DNA from: Verrucomicrobiales bacterium
Lineage (GTDB): Bacteria > Verrucomicrobiota > Verrucomicrobiia > Verrucomicrobiales > V1-33
Direction of reading: 5' to 3'
DNA length: 64,000 nucleotides
NCBI GenBank assembly: GCA_028293125.1
Contig: JAQGPJ010000041.1
Coordinates: 141,541 to 205,540, forward strand
Positions 46,217 to 55,423 of the stretch are shown piece by piece. A model generated the notes under the pieces. The model saw only the letters and a list, made by a program, of their open reading frames with translations. It had not been told where the DNA came from and did no database searches. The position numbers and the translations under genes were made by a program. Numbering within the stretch: position 1 is the first letter of the stretch; every line of letters begins with the position of its first letter.

Positions 46217-47404
46217 TCAGGGATTCGGATATCCGGGAATATTGAAAACAGCTACCCCTTCCCTTTTCGGCAGGCGGATGGAGGCACCGTAAAAGATGCC
46301 GACCTTCGCCGCCGCAAACCGGATGCGACGCAGTCCCGGCTCCTCCGCCTCCCACAAATCCAGGTAGGAGCAATTCACGGTCCGGCCGTCGCCCAGCGGC
46401 AGGTAGCGTTGGGCGCAGACACAAGCAAACCCCGGAAGTCCCTCCAGTATGGCCACCTTGCCGCCGTTAGGGCTCAGATCATACAAACTTCGGTTCCGCA
46501 GGTCGGCCGCGATCAGCCTGTTCCCGTCTGTGCTTCCCAAATGCTGCGTGAAAAATGCCGCCTTTAGAGGAGGACTTTCCAGAAGCGGCGAATTTCCGGC
46601 GAGCATGACACTTTCCGGCGCGACCTCCGGTTCATCCTCCAATATTTTCTCGCTGGGCACCACGCCAGCCGGCAGCGGACCGGCCCAGAATTCCTTTTCT
46701 CCAGAGACGCGCATAGGACGGAAGGCAGGCCACATCCTAATGTTGACCTCAGGCTCCTCCTGACTTTCACGGAACCAGTTCAGTTTGGGAAACCAGCCTG
46801 AGGCATTGGCCTCCTGCCTGCCCGGGTCGTCCCGCAGGGTCAGCATCCCGGTGCCTTCCTTCACGGAAAAAGAAAGCTCCCCGGCCTTGGCGTAAGGGGC
46901 CAGGGTGCCGGAGGCCGGATCCACCGGGGGATCATCAAACACGGCGACCGGTCTAGACTGCGCCTCCCGCCAAGCCGGCGGCGTTTTCACTGGCTGGTCA
47001 TTTTTTCCATCCACGGAAACCAGCCGCCATTCCTTGGCAGTCTCCTCCTTACGGGATCCAGCCAGCCTTGCATAAAGCACCGCTTTCCCATCCGGCGAGA
47101 AAACCGGGTCGGTGTCCTGCCCCTCCTCTGATTTGGTCAGCTGGCGGATCAGTTTTCCGCCGCGGCTGAAGAGGTAAAGGCGTGAGTGGCTGATGCCCTC
47201 GATTTGCGGATACCGCATCGCTACTACCACCGTGCCGCCATTGCCGCCGCCGGGTGCCGGCTCCACCGTCTCTTTCGCGGAGGCGGCCACCAATGGTCCT
47301 CCGGCATTCAATAGAAGTCTCAGAGCAAACACAACAAAGCACAGGCCGGACCATTGATTTTTACGCTGCGTCCTTCCCGGGCCGGAAAATAAATCGATAG
47401 TCAT
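46217..47404 (-). CDS. Membrane-anchored TolB-like beta-propeller protein
   Basis: The 395-residue protein has a hydrophobic segment (about residues 18-41, GLCFVVFALRLLLNAGGPLV) and a periplasmic beta-propeller region with a TolB/WD40-like repeat: GGKLIRQLTKSEEGQDTDPV followed by FSPDGKAVLYARLAGS. Later repeats are weak. The motif resembles the PD40 blades of TolB, but the protein is not TolB itself, which is encoded at 51.6-52.7 kb. The chosen ATG at 47404 overlaps the stop of the upstream PH-like membrane gene by four bases; further upstream in-frame sequence lies inside that gene. Confidence 0.6.
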   Translation of the reverse strand: MTIDLFSGPGRTQRKNQWSGLCFVVFALRLLLNAGGPLVAASAKETVEPAPGGGNGGTVVVAMRYPQIEGISHSRLYLFSRGGKLIRQLTKSEEGQDTDPVFSPDGKAVLYARLAGSRKEETAKEWRLVSVDGKNDQPVKTPPAWREAQSRPVAVFDDPPVDPASGTLAPYAKAGELSFSVKEGTGMLTLRDDPGRQEANASGWFPKLNWFRESQEEPEVNIRMWPAFRPMRVSGEKEFWAGPLPAGVVPSEKILEDEPEVAPESVMLAGNSPLLESPPLKAAFFTQHLGSTDGNRLIAADLRNRSLYDLSPNGGKVAILEGLPGFACVCAQRYLPLGDGRTVNCSYLDLWEAEEPGLRRIRFAAAKVGIFYGASIRLPKREGVAVFNIPGYPNP

Positions 47405-47934
47405 ATGGCCTGTGATGCATTGGACCCGGAGATCCCCATACGCTGCAGAATGAGTGCATGGACCTCCTTCGCATCCACATCCACTTGGGACAGATTCAGA
47501 TTCCAAGCCGAGTAACCGAGGGACTGGTTGGCTGCGGTGAGGGCACGCTGAACCCGTGTGCTCCTGGCAATGCGCGCCTCCATGTCACGCAGGTCCAGCC
47601 CAATGAATGGCTGTCCAGCGACAAGCATCAGGCGAGCACCCAAGATTTCGCTCCAAGGAATCCAGCCGCACCGCAGAGTCCGGTCATAAACCCCTTGGTC
47701 ATCAATGATCAGGCGGGGCCGGGAATCAAAAATCTCCCAAGTCCCCACAAGGGCGCACCCGCCAAAAAAAACGATGCCCAGCCAGCCCTTGGCACGCGCG
47801 GAGGCGGCCTCCTCCACAGCTTGGGAGTGGCGGTCCATGGCAAGTATCAAAATCCCGCCCGCCACAAAGAGCAGACTCCCGATGGTGAGAATAAGCGCCT
47901 TCACGCGCGAGTTTCTGATGATCAGGCTTTTCAT
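47401..47934 (-). CDS. Small membrane protein with PH-like domain (STM3941-like)
   Basis: The 177-residue protein begins MKSLIIRNSRVKALILTIGS with two membrane segments (about residues 12-32 and 53-71, WLGIVFFGGCALVGTWEIF) followed by a PH-like cytoplasmic domain (RLIIDDQGVYDRTLRCGW, IPWSEILGARLMLVAG). The IDDQGVYD...IPWSEI pattern is the signature of the STM3941 family, whose function is unknown. The ATG at 47934 is preferred because it precedes the first helix. Its stop overlaps the start of the TolB-like gene, so they are translationally coupled. Confidence 0.65.
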   Translation of the reverse strand: MKSLIIRNSRVKALILTIGSLLFVAGGILILAMDRHSQAVEEAASARAKGWLGIVFFGGCALVGTWEIFDSRPRLIIDDQGVYDRTLRCGWIPWSEILGARLMLVAGQPFIGLDLRDMEARIARSTRVQRALTAANQSLGYSAWNLNLSQVDVDAKEVHALILQRMGISGSNASQAI

Positions 47935-48226
47935 ATGGACAGCGGGAAATGGCAATGACTGAACGGCTTGGCGGCTAAAATTCCTGAATTCCAAAGATAG
48001 TCGGATCCGGCGATGCGCAAGCGGTGCCCTGACTGAAAATTCATCGGTTAATTCCGCACCATAGACATGAGAATGCCCAAACCCGTCACCAGCTCCGCGC
48101 TTGGAGGAATGGCCTTTCACGCCGCCCGGCCATTGGCACTTAATCACCTGACCCGTCGCTTGCACGGAGGCCCCACCGCCTGCATGCTCCGTCTCCCCGC
48201 CGTGCGCGGGTCTCCATTCTGCCGAC

Positions 48227-49777
48227 ATGTCCAACGCTTCATCAGCCCAGCCCAAAACCGCCATCACCCCCACCCGTCAGGACGATTTCCCGGAGTGGTA
48301 CCAGCAGGTCGTCAAAGCCGCCGACATGGCGGAGAACTCCGAAGTGCGCGGCTGCATGGTGATCAAACCGTGGGGCTACGGCATCTGGGAGAACATCCAG
48401 CAGCAGATGGACCGGATGTTCAAGGAGACAGGGCACTCGAATGCCTACTTCCCCCTGCTCATCCCCCTCAGCTATCTGGCCAAGGAGGCGGCGCACGTCG
48501 AAGGCTTCGCCAAGGAGTGCGCGGTGGTCACCCACCACCGTCTGGAGAGCGTGAAGCAGGACGACGGCTCCGTGAAGTTGGTGCCCGCCGGCGAGCTGAC
48601 CGAGCCCTATGTGATCCGCCCCACCAGCGAAACCATCATCGGCGCGGCCTTCGCCCGCTGGGTGGAGAGCTACCGCGATCTGCCTCTGCTCATCAACCAG
48701 TGGGCCAACGTCATGCGCTGGGAAATGCGGACCCGCATCTTCCTGCGCACCGCCGAGTTCCTTTGGCAGGAGGGCCACACCGCCCACGAGACAAAGGAGG
48801 AGGCCATCGCCGAGACGGAGCAGATGCTGGGCGTTTACGAGACCTTTGTCCGTGACCACCTCGCCATCCCTGTCATCACCGGCGAGAAGACGCCCCGCGA
48901 GCGTTTCCCCGGCGCGGATATCACGCTGTGCATTGAGGCCATGGTGCAGGACCGCAAAGCCATCCAAGCCGGCACCAGCCACTTCCTGGGCCAGAACTTC
49001 GCCAAGGCCGCGGGTATCCAGTTCACAGGCCGCACCGGTTCACGTGAGCATGCTTGGACGACCTCATGGGGCGCGAGCACCCGTCTGATCGGCACCCTGA
49101 TCATGGCCCACAGCGATGACGACGGTCTGGTGCTGCCACCCCGGATCGCCACCCAGCAGATCGTCATCCTGCCTGTCACCCCCAAAGAGGACACCAAAGC
49201 CGCGGTGCTGGACGCCTGCAACGCTTTGGCGAAGGAGCTGCGCGCTCTGACCTTCGGCCGTGAACCCCTGCGCGTGCAGGTGGACCGCCGCGATCTGCCC
49301 GGCGGCACGCGGAACTGGGATTGGATCAAAAAGGGGGTGCCTATCCGCATCGAGATCGGCCCCCGCGATCTGGAGAAGGGCTCCATCGCCGTGGCCCGCC
49401 GTGACAAGGGCATCAAGGAGAAGGAATTTGTGGCCACCGCTGAATTTGTCAGCAAAGCCGTCTCCGTGCTGGAGGAGATCCAGTCCGGCCTGCTGGACCG
49501 CGCCACCGCCTTCCGCGACGCCAACACGGTCCGCATCGAGACCCGCGAGGCCTTCGAAGCGTTTTTCACACCTGAAAATCCTGACAAACCCGAAATCCAC
49601 GGCGGTTTCGCCAATGTGCCTTGGGCTGGCAGTGCCGAAGACGAGGACGCCCTGCAAAAGCAGCTCGGCGTCACCATCCGCTGCCTGCCCTTCGGCGATC
49701 GATGGCAGGAGCCCGGCACCTGTTTTTACACCGGCCAGCCCAGTGTTCGGCGCGTCATCTTCGCCAAGGCTTACTGA
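48227..49777 (+). CDS. proS: Prolyl-tRNA synthetase, archaeal/eukaryotic type
   Basis: ProRS attaches proline to tRNA-Pro. The 516-residue protein is of the archaeal/eukaryotic (type 3) form found in some bacteria: it begins with DDFPEWYQQVVKAADMAENS, has motif 2 in QWANVMRWEMRTRIFLRTAEF and motif 3 near GASTRLIGTLIMAHSDDDGL, and lacks the large editing insert of the classic bacterial enzyme. The C-terminal domain ends in a tyrosine (RRVIFAKAY), as type 3 enzymes do. The ATG at 48227 is suitable. No second proS is in the window. Confidence 0.95.
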   Translation: MSNASSAQPKTAITPTRQDDFPEWYQQVVKAADMAENSEVRGCMVIKPWGYGIWENIQQQMDRMFKETGHSNAYFPLLIPLSYLAKEAAHVEGFAKECAVVTHHRLESVKQDDGSVKLVPAGELTEPYVIRPTSETIIGAAFARWVESYRDLPLLINQWANVMRWEMRTRIFLRTAEFLWQEGHTAHETKEEAIAETEQMLGVYETFVRDHLAIPVITGEKTPRERFPGADITLCIEAMVQDRKAIQAGTSHFLGQNFAKAAGIQFTGRTGSREHAWTTSWGASTRLIGTLIMAHSDDDGLVLPPRIATQQIVILPVTPKEDTKAAVLDACNALAKELRALTFGREPLRVQVDRRDLPGGTRNWDWIKKGVPIRIEIGPRDLEKGSIAVARRDKGIKEKEFVATAEFVSKAVSVLEEIQSGLLDRATAFRDANTVRIETREAFEAFFTPENPDKPEIHGGFANVPWAGSAEDEDALQKQLGVTIRCLPFGDRWQEPGTCFYTGQPSVRRVIFAKAY

Positions 49778-49923
49778 AGACCCGGATTGGACCCTTCCAT
49801 TCAAAACCGAATGGGAGGGTCACGATTGGCCGGGAGCGATGGGGATTCCCTCCTGAGCCACACTTCACTCCCGCTGGGAAAAGAAACGGATTTCCCCCTT
49901 CCCCTCCTCCCTTTCCCACCGGC

Positions 49924-51057
49924 ATGCCTGACTCCGACTCTGAGTATGATCTCATCATCAACGGGGCCGGGCCGGCGGGCAGCGCTTGCGCCTTGGCGGC
50001 GGTGCGGGCCGGGCTGCGGACGGCCATCGTGGAGCGGGTGCCCTTTCCACGGCACAAGGTCTGCGGCGACTGCTTCAATCCCTCGGTCTGGCCCGTGCTG
50101 GCGTCGCTGGGAGTGGAGGACGCCGTCCGCTCCCTGCCGCACACGCTGCTGAAGCGGGTGAGGTTTGTCAGCCGGCGGGGGCGCGCTTTGGAGCTGCCCC
50201 TGCCGCCGGGGGCGGAATACGGCATCACGCGCCGCGATTTTGATGATGCCCTGCTGCGGCAGGCAGTGAAGGCGGGCGCAGTGCTGTACGCAGGATCACC
50301 GGTCACGGGAATCACCAGGACGGCCGACAGCTGGCGGGTGGTCACGGACCGGCACTCCCTGACTGCCCGCGTGCTGGTGGCGGCGGATGGCCGGAACTCG
50401 ACCACTTCCCGGCTGCTGTTGCCCTCCTCCCGCTCCGCCGCACAGACTGCCGCCTCCACGCGGCTGGCGCTGCAATGCCACCTGCCGCTGGCGGAGACTT
50501 ACCGCAACACCGTGGCGCTGGAGTGGACAAAGCATGGTTACTGCGGCCTGGCGCATGTGGGAGGCGGATTGCTGAACCTCTGCTTGGTCACCACCGGCAA
50601 AAAGGTGGTCGAAGCCAAAGCGGAAGCCACTGGACGTTATGGAGTGCCTACGGATCAGGCTTGGAGCAGCATTGCTCCCTTGAACCGGGCTCCGCTGAAT
50701 CCGGCTCCCATGGCGGGTCTGTTTCTGACAGGGGATGCGGCGCGGGTGGTGGAACCGTTCACGGGAGAGGGCATTTTCTACGCCCTCCGAAGCGGACAGC
50801 TGGCGGCGGAGGCGGCGCGGAGGCTTTTGACCAGCGGAGACACCGGACCGGCCCATGCCGCCTCCTTTTATGCCTCCGCCCACCGGATGCTGTACCACCG
50901 CCGGTTGTGGGTGAACCGGCTGGCCCGCTTCACGGTGACCTATCCGTGGGCAGGGAACGCCTCGTTGGCGGTCTTCCGTCTGTTTCCCCAAGGACTGCGC
51001 TGGCTGACTTCGAAAGTGGTGCCGGAAACCGCCGGCGGTGCCGGAGTGCGGAAGTAG
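49924..51057 (+). CDS. FAD-dependent oxidoreductase of the geranylgeranyl reductase family
   Basis: The 377-residue flavoprotein shows the FAD-binding GxGxxG start (LIINGAGPAGSACALAAVRAG), the family segment HKVCGDCFNPS, RDFDDALLRQAV, and the second FAD motif FLTGDAARVVEPFTGEGIFYAL. The GD-AA-x-V-x-PFTGEGI block is typical of geranylgeranyl-reductase-like enzymes, which saturate isoprenoid double bonds in lipids or quinones. The substrate here is not known. The ATG at 49924 starts the protein. It follows proS by 146 bases. Confidence 0.85.
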   Translation: MPDSDSEYDLIINGAGPAGSACALAAVRAGLRTAIVERVPFPRHKVCGDCFNPSVWPVLASLGVEDAVRSLPHTLLKRVRFVSRRGRALELPLPPGAEYGITRRDFDDALLRQAVKAGAVLYAGSPVTGITRTADSWRVVTDRHSLTARVLVAADGRNSTTSRLLLPSSRSAAQTAASTRLALQCHLPLAETYRNTVALEWTKHGYCGLAHVGGGLLNLCLVTTGKKVVEAKAEATGRYGVPTDQAWSSIAPLNRAPLNPAPMAGLFLTGDAARVVEPFTGEGIFYALRSGQLAAEAARRLLTSGDTGPAHAASFYASAHRMLYHRRLWVNRLARFTVTYPWAGNASLAVFRLFPQGLRWLTSKVVPETAGGAGVRK

Positions 51058-51075
51058 TTTCGAAAATTCACAGGC

Positions 51076-51573
51076 CTACCGGTCCGCATCACCTGTCCCA
51101 CCGGTGTGGACAAATCCGAACTCCACGCGGTCTCCTCCCGGTCCGGGAAGATCAGTGCCAAAACTGACAGTGATGATTTTGGTGCCGGGAATGCCCTCCC
51201 GCATGAGCGCGTTTTTCACGGACAGGGCACGCTGCTGCCCCAGCTGCCGGGCGTATTCGGCGTTGGGAACGCTGGCTCCTCCGGCCAGAATCACGCGCTC
51301 GGCGTTCACTTTCAGATAGGTGGCCACCGCTTTGATCTTCTCTTTTTCCGTGATGGAGACCTCCCACGCGGTATCGCTGAATTCAATCCCCGGCATTTTT
51401 CCGCGCTGCACCCGGCTGCCATTGTAGGCGGGGAGTTCCGCGCGGCGCGGGGTGCCGTTCATCAGCACGCTGTCCTCACCGCCCTCCTCCGATGGGTCTT
51501 TGAAAAAGCCGCAGCCCGTGCCACCCAGAAGAGTGGCGGCCAGAACAGCGGGAAGCATCAGGGGAAAACGCAT
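51076..51573 (-). CDS. Pal-like OmpA-domain lipoprotein
   Basis: The 165-residue protein begins with a lipoprotein signal (MRFPLMLPAVLAATLLGGTGC). Its C-terminal domain (about 70-155) resembles the OmpA/Pal peptidoglycan-binding fold: YLKVNAERVILAGGASVPNA, EYARQLGQQRALSVKNALMR, VSFGTDLP and DRVEFGFV. The usual GHTDxxG becomes AGGASVP, so the diaminopimelate-contacting residues are partly changed. It is directly downstream (20 bases) of tolB on the same strand, matching the tolB-pal order of the Tol-Pal envelope system. tolQ, tolR and tolA are not present in the window. Confidence 0.8.
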   Translation of the reverse strand: MRFPLMLPAVLAATLLGGTGCGFFKDPSEEGGEDSVLMNGTPRRAELPAYNGSRVQRGKMPGIEFSDTAWEVSITEKEKIKAVATYLKVNAERVILAGGASVPNAEYARQLGQQRALSVKNALMREGIPGTKIITVSFGTDLPGPGGDRVEFGFVHTGGTGDADR

Positions 51574-51593
51574 GGGTGGGGACGTAAGGAAAA

Positions 51594-52739
51594 TTACCGG
51601 GACCAGGCAGGCTCGCTCAGCCGGGGCACACCGCTGACCAGAGTGCGGCGCTGGCCATTGACCGTGTCCACAATGACCAGGGAATCATTCTGCACCGCCA
51701 CCAGATGCCGGCCATTGGGAGCCCAGGCGGGGTCCTGGGCGTTGTTCAGCAGCAGCCGGCTTTTGCCGCTGGTGAGGTCATGGATCATGACTCCGGGACG
51801 TCCCTTGTCCCGGCCGGTGAAGGCGATATGCACTCCGTCCGGCGACCAGTCCGGGGAAAGCGAGGAGCGCCAGCCCGTATCCAGCCGTTCGGGATTGCCA
51901 CCGGAGCGCGGAGCCACAAAAAGCTGCGGGGCACCTGTGGCATCGGAACAGAACACCAGCCGGTTGCCATCGGGAGACCAGGAGGGGGAGAACTCCACGC
52001 TTTTCGAATGCGTCACCCGCTGACACCGGGAACCGGAGAGGGTGGAGACGTAGATATCCGCATCCCCCCCAAAACTCATCGACAGCGCCAGCCGGGTGCC
52101 GTCCGGGGAAAAAACTGCCCCGCTGTTGGTGCCTGGAGCGGCCAGTACCGGGCGCTCGTCGCCCGTGCGCAGATCCTTCAGGACCACATCGGCAAAACCG
52201 CTGGCGTAGGAGGTGTAGGTCAGCAGAATGGACCCTGGTCCCAGCGAAGGCGAGCCCTTCAGCCGCCCGGTGCTGGTGATCTGCTGAATGCGGCCCCCGT
52301 CGCTGTCCGCCAAGTAAATCTCCGGGGCTCCGGTGCGGTGGCTGACAAACGCGATCTTGGTGGAGGCGATGCCGCGGGTGCCGGTGATGGCGTTCGCAAT
52401 GTCATCGGCAAACGCGTGGGCGTTGTCCCGCAGATCGGGTTCATCGTAGTGGTTGTTGAAAAGGAGATTGCCCTTTTTGTCGATCAGCGCCCCGTCGATA
52501 CGGCCCGCCGATGAACTGCCCCGGACCAGCCAGCCGTTGCCGGGGTTGGAGTTGTCCCCAATGGAAAGCATACCACTGTTCACCAGATCAGCTTTCAACA
52601 ATTGCGATGCACTTTCCCCGGTGCCGCCAATAAATTCCTCCAAGCCCACGGGCACCCGTGCGGAATCCTGCGCCCGCAGCACCGGCCCCATGAGGAGCCC
52701 GGCGATCAGGGTCAGCAGCAGGCGGTGTTTGAAAATCAT
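51594..52739 (-). CDS. tolB: TolB-like periplasmic beta-propeller protein
   Basis: TolB is the periplasmic propeller that contacts Pal and takes part in outer-membrane constriction. The 381-residue product has a signal peptide (MIFKHRLLLTLIAGLLMGPV, cleavage near RAQ), an N-terminal domain (about 25-140) with IAFVSHRTGAPEIYLADSDG, and about six PD40 blades (SPDGTRLALSMSFGGDADIY, WSPDGNRLVFCSDATGAPQL, WSPDGVHIAFTGRDKGRPGV). The ATG at 52739 starts the signal. It is co-oriented with the Pal-like gene. The fit is good; symbol assigned by family and by the pal neighbour. Confidence 0.87.
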   Translation of the reverse strand: MIFKHRLLLTLIAGLLMGPVLRAQDSARVPVGLEEFIGGTGESASQLLKADLVNSGMLSIGDNSNPGNGWLVRGSSSAGRIDGALIDKKGNLLFNNHYDEPDLRDNAHAFADDIANAITGTRGIASTKIAFVSHRTGAPEIYLADSDGGRIQQITSTGRLKGSPSLGPGSILLTYTSYASGFADVVLKDLRTGDERPVLAAPGTNSGAVFSPDGTRLALSMSFGGDADIYVSTLSGSRCQRVTHSKSVEFSPSWSPDGNRLVFCSDATGAPQLFVAPRSGGNPERLDTGWRSSLSPDWSPDGVHIAFTGRDKGRPGVMIHDLTSGKSRLLLNNAQDPAWAPNGRHLVAVQNDSLVIVDTVNGQRRTLVSGVPRLSEPAWSR

Positions 52740-52872
52740 GCTTTTACGTAGTCGCACCCTGCCCCGCAGCGTCAAGCGTTCACCGCCTCAAAGCAGTATC
52801 CGGCAGCTGATTTTCCAACTGCAGTCCATGGCCGCGACTCTTTTCCGGCCTGCCGAAGCCCGTCTCCATCCC

Positions 52873-53124
52873 TCAGGTATAGCGCCGGCGGCTGAACATC
52901 ATCAGAAACGCCACACCGGCCAGCACGCTGGCCCCGATGGTTTCCGGCACAGGCACCGCATCCTTGGCCACAGCCTGCACGGCGGCAGGCGGCGGAGCTT
53001 CAGTCACTGACTTGGGAGCGGTGACCAATGGTGGGGCCGCATTCCCGCTGCCTGCCTGGCAGCAAACCGAGGTCATCGCTAGCCCCAGCAACACAGCTGG
53101 TAATAGATTTTTAACAGTGACCAT
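52873..53124 (-). CDS. Short PEP-CTERM-like exported protein
   Basis: An 83-residue protein with a signal peptide (MVTVKNLLPAVLLGLAMTSV), a Pro/Ala-rich middle (APPLVTAPKSVTEAPPPAAV) and a C-terminal sorting-type end: PVPET followed by a hydrophobic stretch and RRRYT. This resembles the PEP-CTERM sorting signal used with exosortases in many Verrucomicrobiota (a PEP-type motif, a transmembrane segment and a basic tail). The core is only about 35 residues, so it is likely a small surface peptide rather than an enzyme. The ATG at 53124 is preferred over the upstream in-frame ATG at 53205. Confidence 0.65.
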   Translation of the reverse strand: MVTVKNLLPAVLLGLAMTSVCCQAGSGNAAPPLVTAPKSVTEAPPPAAVQAVAKDAVPVPETIGASVLAGVAFLMMFSRRRYT

Positions 53125-53230
53125 AGAGGTATGCCGGTATTTAAGCACACTCCTATTCAGTGACAAGGAGAGTTTTCCCCCCTTTCCCCAGTCACGCCTG
53201 GGCATTGCCCACCGGCCCGGAATTGGGAAA

Positions 53231-53782
53231 TCACGTTGTTTTCCAATTCACCTCCACCCGGCTCTGCTGGCCGAAGCGGTCCTTGTACTTCACAAATCCG
53301 TGTTTAGCTCCGTATTCGTGGACCATTTTGGTGACTTTCACGTCAAAACAGCAGTATTCCGCAATCAGCATGATTTTTCCCTCCCGCCACCAGCGAATGG
53401 CATCCAGTCCGTCCGCGGTTTTACCGGTTCCCAGGGAGGCGGTGGCGATGTCATCAAGCTTGATGCGGTGGCCCAGACGGACCTCCAGATCCAACAGCAG
53501 ATCCAGACTGTGCACCTGCTCCACGATGTTCCACATGCTGTAGGCCTGCAGCACGGCGTAGTCGAACCCGACATGGTTGAATCCCACCACCAGATCCGCG
53601 GACGTGAGCTCCTGAATCAGAGCATCAGCCTCCGATTCCTGGTAAATCTGATACTTTCCCGACGCCGTGCTGTAGGTCACCCCCACGGACATGCCCATGC
53701 GGTCCTTTTTGTCCCAGCCCCCCACATCCCCGGCGGACCGCTGGGTTTCGAGGTCAAAATAAACGATATTCTTCTGCACCAT
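53231..53782 (-). CDS. DEDD 3'-5' exonuclease-like RNase H-fold protein
   Basis: The 183-residue protein has the acidic motifs of DEDD exonucleases in order: VYFDLETQRS (Asp-Glu), VVGFNHVGFDYAVLQ (second Asp) and IAEYCCFDVKVTKMV (the late Asp). This is the ribonuclease-H-like group that includes YprB-type proteins and proofreading nucleases. Substrate preference is not known. The ATG at 53782 is preferred because it directly precedes the first catalytic strand; in-frame sequence upstream has no recognisable content and overlaps the promoter region shared with the DUF1343 gene. Confidence 0.82.
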   Translation of the reverse strand: MVQKNIVYFDLETQRSAGDVGGWDKKDRMGMSVGVTYSTASGKYQIYQESEADALIQELTSADLVVGFNHVGFDYAVLQAYSMWNIVEQVHSLDLLLDLEVRLGHRIKLDDIATASLGTGKTADGLDAIRWWREGKIMLIAEYCCFDVKVTKMVHEYGAKHGFVKYKDRFGQQSRVEVNWKTT

Positions 53783-54006
53783 GCTGCCGTCCGCCTTAAA
53801 GTAGGCCTTCACTTCCTGCCAGGGGAAAACTGAAGGCCGGCTTTCGGGCTGGCTGCTGTCCGGGCCTGCGACTGGCGGGATGGGCTTCAGGTGGCAAGCA
53901 AATGGTGTGGCATTTTCATGACTTTTCAGTTTGAAAGTGGGCACTCTCATTCCCGCTTCCCCAGCAGCCGCTCTTTGCAGCGGTTCCATTTTTTCCACCC
54001 CTCTCC

Positions 54007-55275
54007 ATGCCCACCCGCCGATCCCTGCTCCGACTCGCCATGGCCATTCCCGCCGCGGGTCTTTTCCCCTCCTGCGCCGCGATAGAGCTGAATAGCAGTT
54101 CCACTCCGGGAACCGCAGGCGGCGCCCGCGGGCCGTGCACCCTCGGTATCGACACCCTGGCGGAAAGCGGATTCGCCGCCCTGCGCGGCAGACGGGTGGG
54201 GCTGATTCTGAACCAAACCAGCGTGAACCGGCAGGGCATTCCCAGCCGGGTGGTGCTTCAGCGGGCTCTGGGGCGGAATTTCACTTCGCTTTACACCCCG
54301 GAGCACGGGCTAGACGGGCGGGAAAAAGCTGGCATTCATGTCTCCTCGCGCCGAGATCCCCTCACGGGCCTGCCCGCCTACAGCCTTTATGGCGACACCC
54401 GCAAGCCCGCTCCCTGGATGCTGGGGAACATCGATGCCCTGCTGTTCGACCTTCAGGACATAGGCAGCCGGAGCTATACCTACATCAGTACCATGGCCCT
54501 GGCCATGGAGGCCTGCGCGGAGCAGGGCAAGCAGTTCATCGTCCTCGACCGGCCCAATCCCCTCGGCGGCCTGCGCGTGCAGGGCCCGCCGCTGGACCCG
54601 CGCTGGAAATCCTTTGTCGGGCAGATCCCCGTCCCCTATATCCACGGCATGACCACCGGGGAGCTGGCCCGTATGATCAACGCCCAGGGCTGGATCAAAG
54701 CCCGGCCGCAGCTGGGGGTCATCCCCATGCGCGGCTGGCAGCGGTGGATGGCATGGCCGGACACCGGGCTGCGCTGGGTGCCGACCAGTCCGAACATTCC
54801 CGGTCCGCTCAGCCCGTTCCATTACGCCGCCTGCGGCATTCTCGGCGGGCTGAACGGCGTGGATATCGGCATCGGCACCGCGCGGCCCTTTGAATACGCC
54901 GGCGGCAAAGGCATCAATCCCCAGGAGTTCGCCTCCAGACTGTCCGCACGCGGTATTCCGGGCGTGCGTTTCACTCCCTACGTCAGCACGCGGAAACCGG
55001 GCTGCGCCGGCGCGCAGCTGACCATTGATCCCCGGGGGCAGACCGACCTCATAGCCTTGGCGGTGATTCTCGCTGGCGAGGTCTGCAAACGCACCGGCAA
55101 TGCCCCGCTGCAGGCCACGCGGGGGGACACCCGCACCCTGTTCCATAAGGTTTACGGCAGCGATATCCTTTTCAACGCCCTCATCGCCAGCCGCCCCGTC
55201 GGCCCACTTATCGCCTCCTGGCAGCCATCCCTTCAGGCGTTCCGCGCCAACCGGCAGCAGTTTCTGATGTATTGA
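54007..55275 (+). CDS. Exo-beta-N-acetylmuramidase NamZ (DUF1343)
   Basis: The 422-residue protein begins with a twin-arginine-like signal (MPTRRSLLRLAMAIPAAG) with a possible lipobox SCA. The DUF1343/NamZ core is clear: VGLILNQTSVNRQG, LYTPEHGLDG, LLFDLQDIGSRSYTYISTMA, LDRPNPLGG and WVPTSPNIPG. NamZ removes terminal N-acetylmuramic acid from peptidoglycan fragments, fitting cell-wall recycling. The E-H-G and D-Q-D-I segments are the likely active-site blocks. It is divergent from the DEDD nuclease gene. Confidence 0.9.
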   Translation: MPTRRSLLRLAMAIPAAGLFPSCAAIELNSSSTPGTAGGARGPCTLGIDTLAESGFAALRGRRVGLILNQTSVNRQGIPSRVVLQRALGRNFTSLYTPEHGLDGREKAGIHVSSRRDPLTGLPAYSLYGDTRKPAPWMLGNIDALLFDLQDIGSRSYTYISTMALAMEACAEQGKQFIVLDRPNPLGGLRVQGPPLDPRWKSFVGQIPVPYIHGMTTGELARMINAQGWIKARPQLGVIPMRGWQRWMAWPDTGLRWVPTSPNIPGPLSPFHYAACGILGGLNGVDIGIGTARPFEYAGGKGINPQEFASRLSARGIPGVRFTPYVSTRKPGCAGAQLTIDPRGQTDLIALAVILAGEVCKRTGNAPLQATRGDTRTLFHKVYGSDILFNALIASRPVGPLIASWQPSLQAFRANRQQFLMY

Positions 55276-55423
55276 TGCAATAGGGGACGGTGATGTCGGA
55301 ATTTTATTTCCCGCAGCTCCGGACCGTGCCAAATTTGCCTTTAATCCGAACTCCCGCAAATCCCTGGTTTCCCTGCCGAATCTGTGCTACCGGCTCCCCC
55401 ACTTCATTTTCCCCCAAGCCTCC

